In this document: positions 37,318 through 46,035 of the stretch, in pieces
How the letters are laid out: every line of letters starts with the position of its first letter
Numbering within the stretch: the stretch's first letter is position 1
Assembly (NCBI GenBank): GCA_030834125.1
Contig: JAURFW010000008.1
Coordinates: 1 to 64,000, forward strand
Source: Bacteroidota bacterium
GTDB taxonomy: Bacteria; Bacteroidota; Bacteroidia; NS11-12g; UBA955
Direction of reading: 5' to 3'
Length of the DNA: 64,000 nt
Notes under the pieces: generated by a model
Databases searched by the model: none
Told to the model about the DNA's origin: nothing
What the model saw: the letters and a program-made list of their open reading frames with translations, nothing else
Made by a program: the position numbers and the translations under genes

Positions 37318-38817
37318 CTAATATATTTTACGTTGGGCTTTCCAACTATTATTTCCCGAGTTATTTTGATGTGATTTTATTTGATTGTTCTGATCACCTT
37401 GTTCCCAAATATAAACTGCCGCAGTTAATAGTGCATCTTCACTATTAGTAGTTTCCCTGCTGCTATTTGACTCTTCCAAATTATAATGTTGTGCAATAAA
37501 ATGAGTACTAAAATCTCCTTCAATAAACTTTGGATGATTCATTACAAATGTTCCAAACGGAAGTGTAGTTTGAATGCCCGTAATAACATATTCCTCAATA
37601 GCCCTTTTCATTCTTGCAATAGCCTCACTTCTATCTTTTCCGTAGGTTATTAATTTTGAAAGCATGTTATCGTAAAAAATTGGAATTTCCATGTTTGGTT
37701 CCATGCAATCGTCTACTCTAACACCCGGTCCCATCGGTGGCAAATAAGTTTTAACCGTTCCTATATTTGGAAGAAAATCTTGAAATGGATCTTCAGCACA
37801 AACCCTCAATTCAATTGCATGACCTTCCATTTTTAAATCTTCTTGAGAAAATGGCAAAGGTTCACCGGCTGCCACTTGAATTTGAAGTTTTACTAAGTCA
37901 AGTCCCGTGATCATTTCAGTAACGGGATGTTCTACCTGCAAACGAGTATTCATCTCTAAAAAATAAAATTCTTCGTTATCACCTAACAGAAATTCTACGG
38001 TTCCTGCACCTGAGTAATTACATGCTTTTGCTACGTTAACAGCAGCATCGCCCATTTTATTCCTTAATGATTCTGAAAGTATAGCACTAGGAGCTTCTTC
38101 AACTAATTTTTGATGTCTTCTTTGAATAGAACATTCTCTTTCAAAAAGGTGACAAACATTACCATTATTATCTGCAATTAATTGAAATTCTATATGACGC
38201 GGATTACCCACATATTTTTCAATAAAAACACTATCATCTCCAAATGCATTTCTCGCCTCATTTTGTGCTGCGGTTAATGATGAAATAAATTCTTTTTCCT
38301 CGTATACCACACGCATTCCCTTACCTCCACCACCTGCAGAAGCTTTTAAAAGTACTGGAAAACCAATATCTCTTGCAACTTGCATTGCAGCATCCACATC
38401 GACTATTGCTTCATTGATACCTGGAACTAATGGAACTCCATATTTTTCAACGGCTTGTTTACTAGCAATTTTAGAACCCATAATCTCCATTGCCTCTGGA
38501 GTAGGTCCAATTAATGTTATTCCTTGAGCATGAAGTTTTCGAGCAAATTCTGCATTTTCAGATAAAAACCCATAACCTGGATGGACTGCTTCTGCACCCG
38601 TTTTTTTGCATAAATCAATAATCGTATCCATGCGAAGGTAACTTTCACTACTTGGTCCTTCTCCAATACAATAAGCCTCGTCCGCGTATCTAACGTGCCT
38701 CGCTAATCTATCAGCAATACTATATACCGCTACTGTAGAAATTCCCATATCTTTACAAGTCCGCATTACGCGAATTGCAATTTCACCTCTATTTGCTATT
38801 AAGATTTTTGAAAACAT
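37318..38817 (-). CDS. accC: Acetyl-CoA carboxylase biotin carboxylase subunit
   Basis: 499 residues from ATG at 38817; the frame extends to a TTG at 38880 but that part overlaps the promoter. ATP-grasp enzyme that carboxylates biotin for fatty-acid synthesis or an acyl-CoA carboxylase. Motifs: KILIANRGEIA (N-terminus), the glycine-rich ATP loop KASAGGGGKGMRVV, EKYVGNPRHIEFQ, and FLEMNTRLQVEHPVTE. The last ~45 residues are an Asn/Gln-rich tail beyond the usual end. No accB or carboxyltransferase is adjacent, so the partner subunit lies elsewhere. Confidence 0.93.
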   Translation of the reverse strand: MFSKILIANRGEIAIRVMRTCKDMGISTVAVYSIADRLARHVRYADEAYCIGEGPSSESYLRMDTIIDLCKKTGAEAVHPGYGFLSENAEFARKLHAQGITLIGPTPEAMEIMGSKIASKQAVEKYGVPLVPGINEAIVDVDAAMQVARDIGFPVLLKASAGGGGKGMRVVYEEKEFISSLTAAQNEARNAFGDDSVFIEKYVGNPRHIEFQLIADNNGNVCHLFERECSIQRRHQKLVEEAPSAILSESLRNKMGDAAVNVAKACNYSGAGTVEFLLGDNEEFYFLEMNTRLQVEHPVTEMITGLDLVKLQIQVAAGEPLPFSQEDLKMEGHAIELRVCAEDPFQDFLPNIGTVKTYLPPMGPGVRVDDCMEPNMEIPIFYDNMLSKLITYGKDRSEAIARMKRAIEEYVITGIQTTLPFGTFVMNHPKFIEGDFSTHFIAQHYNLEESNSSRETTNSEDALLTAAVYIWEQGDQNNQIKSHQNNSGNNSWKAQRKIY

Positions 38818-38847
38818 AATTAATGCAGATCTCTGTGTTTTATGGAA

Positions 38848-38877
38848 CAAAGATAAGTTATACCTTCGTGATGCAAA
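38848..38877 (-). promoter_or_regulatory. Candidate accC promoter, overlapping a ccmB promoter
   Basis: On the minus strand TTTG (38877-38874), 18 bases, then TATCTTTG (38855-38848), full matches to both Bacteroidota boxes. On the plus strand TACCTTCG (38861-38868), a one-mismatch -7 box for ccmB, lies inside the same 30 bases, so the two promoters face each other. Confidence 0.5.
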
Positions 38878-38881
38878 CAAT

Positions 38882-39541
38882 ATGATCCGTTTTCAAAAGG
38901 TTCAACGATTGGTGCAAATGGAAATCGCACTTGATTATCGTAAACCAAGTATTATTGGTTCGGTAATTCTTCAGCTTGGTATTACTGCCATGTTAAGCAT
39001 GTTGTCACAACCTAAAATCACCGGAAGCATTTGGAATACGCTATTCTGGATTACACTAATTTTAGGCACTATTACAGCAATTTCAAGGAATTTTACCTTG
39101 GTATCAAAATCAAGATGGCTCTATTGGAATCAGTTATCATCACCCGCAGAGATGCTTGCTTCCAAAATGATTTATGGTTGGATTAGTATGATAGTTATGT
39201 GTATCATCAATCTAATATTTTTTACTTGGTTTATGGGGATCCCAATAATACACCTAGGCAAATATTATACTTTATTGATTCTAACTACAGGTGGAATTGC
39301 AACAATCTACACATTTATTGGGGCAATTGCTTCAAAAACGGGTAACTCAGGATTTCTCGCACCCGTTTTAAGTTTACCGTTAATTATGCCCTTGATATTA
39401 ATTGGTATAAAAGCATCTCAAAAAACATTAAATCCAGTATTGGTAAGTTCACTCAATAAGGATTTAATGCTTTTAGGTGCCCTAGATCTGATGATAATTA
39501 TTTTATCCAGCGTTTTATTTCAAGCACTTTGGAAAGATTAA
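38882..39541 (+). CDS. ccmB: Heme exporter protein CcmB
   Basis: 219 residues with six membrane helices and a short hydrophilic N-terminus. ABC-2 type permease of the CcmABC system that serves cytochrome c maturation. The characteristic early pattern SVILQLGITAMLSML and the SRWLYWNQLSSPAEMLASKM segment between helices match Bacteroidota CcmB. CcmA, CcmC and CcmD are not adjacent in the window. The stop overlaps the convergent protease stop by four bases (TTAA). Confidence 0.85.
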   Translation: MIRFQKVQRLVQMEIALDYRKPSIIGSVILQLGITAMLSMLSQPKITGSIWNTLFWITLILGTITAISRNFTLVSKSRWLYWNQLSSPAEMLASKMIYGWISMIVMCIINLIFFTWFMGIPIIHLGKYYTLLILTTGGIATIYTFIGAIASKTGNSGFLAPVLSLPLIMPLILIGIKASQKTLNPVLVSSLNKDLMLLGALDLMIIILSSVLFQALWKD

Positions 39542-41625
39542 TCGTTCCAGCACTTTAATACTTCAAGAGCCACATCAAGTCCTGCATCTTTCGAATAACT
39601 CTTCATCCAAACTTTACGTTGCTCTGTTTTGATACTATCCCCTTGTACTTCGTTCAAATCTATGGACAATGGGTATAAAGTGTCTGTTCTGCTTATATAT
39701 TTATAATCCTTAAACTCTTTATCTTTTTCATTAATCTCTATCTTGAATTTTTTAAATTCTTCAAGAGAAAGCGGATATGTCATACCTTTACGGAGGTCTG
39801 CAATTTGTTTTGATCTCTTTGAAACCAATTTATAGTAATCGGATTTTGAAACTATTTTATTACCTTGATTAATTGCTTGTTTGTATGATTTATTCTCAAT
39901 TTCTGTGTATTTCGCTTTGGGAATTTCATCAAATTCTAGATGATAGTCCATCTCTTTTTCTCCCCTATCAATTTCATCATATACATCTGGCAAAATAACA
40001 TCGGGCTCTACACCAACTAATTGTGTAGTTCCCCCATTAATTCGGTAAAACTTCTGAATTGTTACCTTGATATCACCAAAGCCTCTAGGGAATACGGCAG
40101 TAGAACCACCTCTCAATGGGATCATTGTTTGAACAGTTCCTTTACCAAAAGTGCTTTTTGAACCAACAATTACAGCTCTTTTGTAGTCTTGCAATGCAGC
40201 GGCCAAAATCTCAGAAGCAGATGCACTGTAGGTATTTGTCATAACTACCAAAGGACCGTCATATTGAGTTCTTGTATCTTGGTCGCTTGCTTGTTGAATT
40301 CTTCCACTCGGGTCTTTAACCTGAACTACAGGTCCTGAAGAAATAAACAATCCACTCATGTCTATAGCATCTGCAAGACTTCCTCCTCCATTATTTCTTA
40401 AATCTAAAATAATTCCTTTTACCTTTTCATCCTTAAGTTTTGAAATCTCTTTTGCAACATCCCCTGAAGAATGCCTTCCTCTTCCCTCTGCAGAAAAATC
40501 AGCATAAAAGCTCGGCAATTGAACAACTCCATATTTATCTCCTTCAAACTCCACTAAAGCACTTCTTGCATAAGACTCCTCAATTACAACAACATCTCTA
40601 ACAATGGGTACTACTTGAATAACACCATCAGGCTTTTTAACTGTTAAGCGTACCTCAGTGCCTTTTTTACCTCTGATTAATTGAATGGCATCATCCAATT
40701 TCATATCAACAACATCTACAGGCTCTTCGTCTGCTTGACCTACTTTTAGAATAAGGTCTCCTGCCTTCAAATCTCCTTGTTTATAACTAGCACTACCTGG
40801 TACAATTCTTTCAACTTTTATATAGCCATCTCTCTCGGAAAGTGTAGCTCCAATACCCTCCAACTTTCCAGTCATTGATATATCGAAATTATCTCTATCT
40901 GCAGGAGGAAAATAATTAGTATGTGGATCGTAAACCTCTGCAATGGTATTGGCAAAAAAGGCAATTTGGTCTTGTCGGTCCATTTTTCTCCAGCGTTTGA
41001 ACCAATTTGAAACTAAATCTTTGGTTTCCGCTCTTGCTTTTAACTCCAAAGTGTCAAAAGGTTTAATATTCTTTAGTGAATCTGGACCTTTCAAGTTTTT
41101 CTGTCCTTCTAACTTGTTATAAAGTTTATCTACAGTTTGGTATCTGGTCCATAAATTCCATAATTGGATTATCTCCTCTAAGTTTTTAGGATAGTTTTTT
41201 TGATCTTCACCTTGGAAATATTCCAATTCTTCCGAATAATTGTAAGGCTTTTCAAGCTGTGCTATTACTAATGGTTCAATGTAATCCAAACGTGCTTGCA
41301 TTACCTTCCATACGGTATCAAAGAAATCAAATCTTCCTGCATTTACTTGATCATCGATTGAATATTTATAAGTGCTGAATTTTACAATATCTTCTTGAGT
41401 AAAAAACTGCTTATTGCCATCCATATTTTCCAATGTATTTTGAAAAACTTTTACGGAAAAAGAGTCATTTAATTCGAGAGGCGCATAATGCTGGCGGTTT
41501 AGCGTATAGATAATCCTTTTGAGGACTGGCTCTTCATCGGAAAACGGCTTATTACTACAAAATGAAAGCACCAGTAGCACAGCGGCTACAGAGCTTAAGG
41601 AAATCCACTTCTTATACCCTATCAT
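39538..41625 (-). CDS. prc: Carboxy-terminal processing (tail-specific) protease, S41 family
   Basis: 695 residues. Periplasmic Ser/Lys protease that degrades or trims proteins from their C-termini. The N-terminal signal/lipobox-like segment reads VLLVLSFCSN, so it may be a lipoprotein (Cys at about 23). A long helical N-domain follows. The PDZ domain is at about 250-330 (GIGATLSERDGYIKV...GDLILKVG). The S41 catalytic part has Ser in TYSASASEIL and Lys in STFGKGTVQ. A C-terminal domain as in E. coli Prc follows. It is three bases downstream of the M49 peptidase gene, suggesting co-expression of two peptidases. Confidence 0.93.
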   Translation of the reverse strand: MIGYKKWISLSSVAAVLLVLSFCSNKPFSDEEPVLKRIIYTLNRQHYAPLELNDSFSVKVFQNTLENMDGNKQFFTQEDIVKFSTYKYSIDDQVNAGRFDFFDTVWKVMQARLDYIEPLVIAQLEKPYNYSEELEYFQGEDQKNYPKNLEEIIQLWNLWTRYQTVDKLYNKLEGQKNLKGPDSLKNIKPFDTLELKARAETKDLVSNWFKRWRKMDRQDQIAFFANTIAEVYDPHTNYFPPADRDNFDISMTGKLEGIGATLSERDGYIKVERIVPGSASYKQGDLKAGDLILKVGQADEEPVDVVDMKLDDAIQLIRGKKGTEVRLTVKKPDGVIQVVPIVRDVVVIEESYARSALVEFEGDKYGVVQLPSFYADFSAEGRGRHSSGDVAKEISKLKDEKVKGIILDLRNNGGGSLADAIDMSGLFISSGPVVQVKDPSGRIQQASDQDTRTQYDGPLVVMTNTYSASASEILAAALQDYKRAVIVGSKSTFGKGTVQTMIPLRGGSTAVFPRGFGDIKVTIQKFYRINGGTTQLVGVEPDVILPDVYDEIDRGEKEMDYHLEFDEIPKAKYTEIENKSYKQAINQGNKIVSKSDYYKLVSKRSKQIADLRKGMTYPLSLEEFKKFKIEINEKDKEFKDYKYISRTDTLYPLSIDLNEVQGDSIKTEQRKVWMKSYSKDAGLDVALEVLKCWND

Positions 41626-41628
41626 CTA

Positions 41629-43512
41629 TTATTTTCTTTCTCCTTTTGAATCCGCCGCCTCTTCAGCATATTTTTCTAATCCTAATGTACGAATACCTTG
41701 ATCAAAAACAATATCAACTGGAATATTTGCAGCGTTTAAACCGTCTATTTGGGTTTTAAGACTATCGCCAATTTTTCCTCTCCCACTTAGCATGGTATTA
41801 ACTCCATCCACATTACCATCTCCCTGGAGAATTAATAATTCAGCCGCTAACGATTCGATTGCGGATCTCATTTTTGCAACATCTACTTTCATTCCTTTAT
41901 TGGTAGATTCTAAACAACCGCTGTTCATGAGTGTGTTGAATGTTATCATATTTGCTTTTCCATGTGCACTTGAAGCACCGAAACGTACAGATCTGTACAC
42001 AGAAGCAACAAATGTTACATAGAAATCTTCTAAGTCACCATCAAGTTCTTTCATATCAATCAACTTAGTTACCATGTAAAGGCCTAGTACATCTGCTTTA
42101 CATTCTTCAATGGCCGAATAGGTTGCTCCAAGAGCTTCACGAACTGTCTGATCTTGATTATCGATAAGATTTTTAATACCTAAACCATGCGCCACCTCAT
42201 GAAACATTACATTCGAAAAGAATGCATTGAAGTTGATTTTTTTGCGTTGTGAAGGGTGAATTACTTTCTCCGAAATAGGAACTACTATTTCATCAAATTT
42301 TGCCTTCATGGTATTCTTCAATTGAGAACGTCGCGTTCCAAAATATTCTTGGATTACTTCATGGTTTGGCAAGTTAACCGCGATGGTTTTACTTCCCGAA
42401 TTACAATCTCCAGCGTAATAAATCGCATCAAAAACGGCCAATTGGCTCATAGGCTTTTCTGGTCTTTCAACAGGTGGAAACCCTTCTATCTCGATAATTT
42501 CTGAAATTTCGCCTACTGCTTCCTCAATAACATTCCCATTTTCATCTATTGTCGGCTCTACAGTTTCTGTTTCACTAACATTTGGACCTAATGAGGGTTT
42601 ATATTTTTCTTCAACCGGTAAACCAGCTTGAAGTTCAGGTAGGAGAGCAACATACTTTTCTAGTTTTGCACCCCACTCACGATCACGTACCAGCACGTAA
42701 GCTTCAAATGAAGTTTTTGAACCTGTAAGTTTATCCTCGTAATTTTCAATTGGCCCAATAATTATATCTAAGTGGGAATTTAAATTCAACCAAGAGATAT
42801 CAGAAATTATATAATCGTTAGTAAACAGAGCATCAATTCTTTGGATCAAATATTCTGCAAATTTTGGATCTTCTTCTTGAATAGCTTCGGATGCGGCTCT
42901 TAATGCTTCTGTCAAAGGAATCAACTCCTTTTGATACACCATTGAATAACTCTCTATCTCTATCTCTTTTCCATTTAAAGTAGGAAATCTTTCACGGGGA
43001 GGTGGCATTTGCCCCATTTTTTGATACTTTTCTGCATCCTTAGGATCGAAATAATAGACCACAGTATAGGGATCAAAAACCCTAAACTTCATATCTTCCA
43101 TTACTTGACTTGGGTCAAAACCGTCAGGATAAAAATTCACCCCTTTTGTTTTTGCTCCAACGCTTGCTACAAAAGGTTCATCATTATTCAAGCGATCCCA
43201 CGGACCGTAATTTATTTTTATAAATTGCTTAAGGTCAGGATCTTTAATTCCTTTCAAGGCTTCATCTTTACTCATATAAGACTGCATCCAGAAAATATTA
43301 TCTGCGTGCTCCGCTGCCTTAATGAGATGGACAATACATTTTCTCTCTGCATCTGACAATTCACTTGTATCCGTAGTTAGTGTTATTTGTTTGTAACTAT
43401 TTAGTCTATCTTTTAACGGATAACCCTTTTTCACTTTTTGAGCATTCAAGCTAGACGCTATAATTAAACCTGTGGTTAAAATTATTGCGCGTTCTAATTT
43501 TCGTATGGCCAT
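41629..43512 (-). CDS. Exported M49-family (dipeptidyl-peptidase III-like) metallopeptidase
   Basis: 627 residues with a signal peptide (1-24, ending SLNAQ). The zinc motif is His438-Glu439-Val-Ala-His442 (FHEVAHGLG), and the third ligand region is EECKAD at 469-474. Both are the signature pair of peptidase family M49. Classical DPP III has a six-residue HELLGH motif; this five-residue HExxHG form resembles, as I recall, the M49 domain of plant NUDT3-type proteins. An acidic Glu-rich insertion is at about 311-345. It would release dipeptides from peptides in the periplasm (inference). It is coupled to prc. Confidence 0.8.
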   Translation of the reverse strand: MAIRKLERAIILTTGLIIASSLNAQKVKKGYPLKDRLNSYKQITLTTDTSELSDAERKCIVHLIKAAEHADNIFWMQSYMSKDEALKGIKDPDLKQFIKINYGPWDRLNNDEPFVASVGAKTKGVNFYPDGFDPSQVMEDMKFRVFDPYTVVYYFDPKDAEKYQKMGQMPPPRERFPTLNGKEIEIESYSMVYQKELIPLTEALRAASEAIQEEDPKFAEYLIQRIDALFTNDYIISDISWLNLNSHLDIIIGPIENYEDKLTGSKTSFEAYVLVRDREWGAKLEKYVALLPELQAGLPVEEKYKPSLGPNVSETETVEPTIDENGNVIEEAVGEISEIIEIEGFPPVERPEKPMSQLAVFDAIYYAGDCNSGSKTIAVNLPNHEVIQEYFGTRRSQLKNTMKAKFDEIVVPISEKVIHPSQRKKINFNAFFSNVMFHEVAHGLGIKNLIDNQDQTVREALGATYSAIEECKADVLGLYMVTKLIDMKELDGDLEDFYVTFVASVYRSVRFGASSAHGKANMITFNTLMNSGCLESTNKGMKVDVAKMRSAIESLAAELLILQGDGNVDGVNTMLSGRGKIGDSLKTQIDGLNAANIPVDIVFDQGIRTLGLEKYAEEAADSKGERK

Positions 43513-43516
43513 CTTA

Positions 43517-43524
43517 CAAAAATA
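43517..43524 (-). promoter_or_regulatory. Candidate -7 box of the M49 peptidase gene, leaderless
   Basis: The minus strand reads TATTTTTG, a full TAnnTTTG match, ending four bases before the ATG. Confidence 0.45.
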
Positions 43525-43628
43525 AGAGGAACATCAACTATTCAAAAAACATCGATTAAAATGATGGAAATAAACGATAAAAATCTTAACCATAACGATT
43601 GCATAAAAAAAAGTGGCAAATTAATACC

Positions 43629-43636
43629 GACTTTTG
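43629..43636 (+). promoter_or_regulatory. Candidate -7 box of the GNAT-like gene
   Basis: GACTTTTG matches TAnnTTTG at 5 of the 6 fixed positions and ends nine bases before ATG 43646. Confidence 0.3.
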
Positions 43637-43645
43637 AATTATTCG

Positions 43646-44656
43646 ATGGACAAGGAACCACAAAATAAGTTTATTACAGATATTCTTTCTATTGATCTTT
43701 CTGCTAAAATATTTGAGGCTTTCCCTAATAAATCAGAATCAATTAAAATTGGCACCAATTCATATCCTACTTCAATTGTAGAATTAAATAGACCTACAGG
43801 AAAATATATTCACAGAATATTAATTGGTTTATTTAACCTCTTTAGCAGAAAAGGGATGATTAGAACCTTGGGTAACACCTGTGCACCTGGATTATTATTT
43901 CCCAAATTAAATTCAGGTGAAGGCATCAAACAATTTCAAATCAACAATAAAATTTGGGGTATAGTCTCCGCAAATATCCTTGGTTACAGCAAATATCCGG
44001 ATTCAGTTACAGTTGAAGCAAAGCCTTTTATGGTTTTAAATCTACATCCTAAATGGAAAAGCTTCGAGGATTATTTAGCTGCCTTTACATCTAAATACAG
44101 AGTAAGGGCCAAAAAAGTACTCAAAGAAAGTGGTGAAATTGAAAAACGCAGAATTGATCAGTTACCTTCAAATGAATGGATAGCTGTTTGCGGTAAATTA
44201 TTAGCCGAATCTCTTCAAAATAAAACAATCGCTCTTGGTAAAAACCTACCTCAATTATTGCATTGCTATCACAAGTCACTTGGAGCTAACTTTCATGTTT
44301 ATGGGTATTACTCTGGAGGAAAATTGATTGGCTTTATCTCTTGTATATTGGATGGGCCTAATCTTTTTGCCATGCACTTAGGAATGCATGAGAAAATTGC
44401 CTCTCATACAAAACTATATCAAAGAATGCTTATGGATTTAATAGATGTTTCCCTATCCAATTCAATAAAGAGTATTCATTTTGGAAGAACTGGTACTGAA
44501 ATAAAGAGTACTCTTGGAGCTATTCCTGTTACTAATTCATTTGTAGTTTTTACCAAATCCAAATTTCTTCTATTTCTATTCCGATTGTACGCCAAATACT
44601 TTCAAAAACAAGAAAAATACAAATTACGAAGACCTTTTAAAGAAGAATTTTATTGA
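43646..44656 (+). CDS. GNAT/FemAB-like acyltransferase-fold protein
   Basis: 336 residues, cytoplasmic, no signal peptide. ATG at 43646 is chosen; a TTG four codons upstream overlaps the promoter. The C-terminal half (about 150-300) has the GNAT-like order of a helix (FTSKYRVRAKKVLKESGEI), strand pairs (ANFHVYGYYSGGKLIGFISCIL) and a following helix (HTKLYQRMLMDLIDVSL), as in the peptidogalycan/FemAB-related group. The donor and acceptor are unknown. It is followed 21 bases later by the secreted C1 peptidase gene, which has its own promoter box. Confidence 0.6.
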   Translation: MDKEPQNKFITDILSIDLSAKIFEAFPNKSESIKIGTNSYPTSIVELNRPTGKYIHRILIGLFNLFSRKGMIRTLGNTCAPGLLFPKLNSGEGIKQFQINNKIWGIVSANILGYSKYPDSVTVEAKPFMVLNLHPKWKSFEDYLAAFTSKYRVRAKKVLKESGEIEKRRIDQLPSNEWIAVCGKLLAESLQNKTIALGKNLPQLLHCYHKSLGANFHVYGYYSGGKLIGFISCILDGPNLFAMHLGMHEKIASHTKLYQRMLMDLIDVSLSNSIKSIHFGRTGTEIKSTLGAIPVTNSFVVFTKSKFLLFLFRLYAKYFQKQEKYKLRRPFKEEFY

Positions 44657-44665
44657 TGTATTTCC

Positions 44666-44673
44666 TATATTTG
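44666..44673 (+). promoter_or_regulatory. Candidate -7 box of the C1 peptidase gene, leaderless
   Basis: TATATTTG, a full TAnnTTTG match, ends four bases before the GTG start at 44678. Confidence 0.45.
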
Positions 44674-44677
44674 GAAA

Positions 44678-45862
44678 GTGAGAAAGTTAGTTTTAACCCT
44701 GATTTGTGCGGGAGTTTCTTCCGTGAGCATAGCACAAACTACAAATAAAGAAGGCAGCAATTACAAATTTGAAAAGATACATGCTGTAGATAAAACAAAC
44801 ATTAAAGATCAGTGCAGAACTGGAACCTGTTGGAGTTACAGCACTCTTTCCATGCTTGAGTCTGAACTAATTAGAAATGGAAAAGGCGATGTGGATTTAA
44901 GTGAAATGTTTATTGCTAGAATGGCATATGTAGATAAAGCAATAACTTACGTTCGAATGAATGGTAGACATCAATTCGACCAAGGTGGGGAAGGACATGA
45001 CATACCTTATATAATTGCTAAATACGGCATAGTTCCTGAGTCTGTTTACACTGGACTAGTGAATGGTCAAAAACGCCATAACCATAGCGAATTAATGTCT
45101 GTATTGAAACCTGTAGTTGATGCAATAGCTGCGAAAAAACCGGGAACAATTGGAATGGAGTGGATAGATGCGGTAAATGGTATTTTGGATGCATACTTAG
45201 GCAAAGTACCAGAATCATTTGAGTATAAAGGTAAAACTTACACCCCCCAATCTTTTGCCAAATCGTTGGATTTAAACATGAGTGATTACGTTGTATTAAC
45301 TTCATTTACACATCATCCATATTACAGTTCATTCGCATTAGAAATTCCAGACAATTGGTCTATGCAAACTGCAATTAATGTCCCCTTGGATGAATTAACA
45401 TCTACTGTAAATAATTCTCTAAATAAAGGAATTTCGGTTGCTTGGGCTACAGATGTATCCGAAAAGGGATTCGCCTATAGAGACGGACTAGCAATCTGGG
45501 TTGCAGATTCATTAATCACTAAAAAAGGTGAGGATGACAGGCATTTCAATAATGCAGGAGCTGAAAAACATGGTTCTGTTTTTTACAACCCAACCGAAGA
45601 AATGGAGGTAACTGTTTCTGAAAGACAAGCTCAATTTAATTCTCAAAGAACAACTGATGATCACGGAATGCATATAGTAGGATTGTACAAAGAAGCAAAT
45701 GGTACTCCATTCTATCAGGTTAAAAATTCATGGGGAGATTCTAATGAAATGGGAGGTTACCTTTTCGCAAGTGAAAACTATTTCAAAATGAAAACCATTA
45801 GCATCATGCTCCACAAGGATGGTCTAAGCAAAGACTTGAGGAAAAAACTCAATTTAGATTAA
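44678..45862 (+). CDS. Exported C1-family cysteine peptidase (bleomycin hydrolase/aminopeptidase C-like)
   Basis: 394 residues starting at GTG 44678, which opens a clear signal peptide (1-19, ending SVSIAQ); no ATG is available before it. The papain-like triad is visible: Cys in DQCRTGTCWSYS (about 48), His in DDHGMHIVGL (about 329), Asn in VKNSWGD (about 350). The oxyanion Gln precedes the active Cys. Bleomycin hydrolases are normally cytoplasmic hexamers of ~450 residues, so a secreted shorter form is a Bacteroidota feature. It probably trims peptides in the periplasm or outside. Confidence 0.87.
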   Translation: MRKLVLTLICAGVSSVSIAQTTNKEGSNYKFEKIHAVDKTNIKDQCRTGTCWSYSTLSMLESELIRNGKGDVDLSEMFIARMAYVDKAITYVRMNGRHQFDQGGEGHDIPYIIAKYGIVPESVYTGLVNGQKRHNHSELMSVLKPVVDAIAAKKPGTIGMEWIDAVNGILDAYLGKVPESFEYKGKTYTPQSFAKSLDLNMSDYVVLTSFTHHPYYSSFALEIPDNWSMQTAINVPLDELTSTVNNSLNKGISVAWATDVSEKGFAYRDGLAIWVADSLITKKGEDDRHFNNAGAEKHGSVFYNPTEEMEVTVSERQAQFNSQRTTDDHGMHIVGLYKEANGTPFYQVKNSWGDSNEMGGYLFASENYFKMKTISIMLHKDGLSKDLRKKLNLD

Positions 45863-45874
45863 TCATTAGTTAAT

Positions 45875-45898
45875 GCATCATTAATATATTAACGATGC
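45875..45898 (+). terminator. Hairpin after the C1 peptidase gene
   Basis: GCATC (45875-45879) and GATGC (45894-45898) enclose the palindrome TTAATATATTAA, giving a nine-pair stem with one mismatch. No T-run follows, so termination is uncertain. Confidence 0.3.
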
Positions 45899-46010
45899 CA
45901 TAACTACAACATAGCAATTTGCTTTTTCTGAAGGATTTAATAAAATATGCGATGGATTGGATAACCAAATCCCTTATTCGTTAAATAGCCTAAAATAGTC
46001 TCGAGGTTAT

Positions 46011-46018
46011 TATATTTG
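46011..46018 (+). promoter_or_regulatory. Candidate -7 box of ald
   Basis: TATATTTG, a full TAnnTTTG match, 17 bases before the ald ATG. Confidence 0.45.
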
Positions 46019-46035
46019 CGAAAAATTTATTCGAA

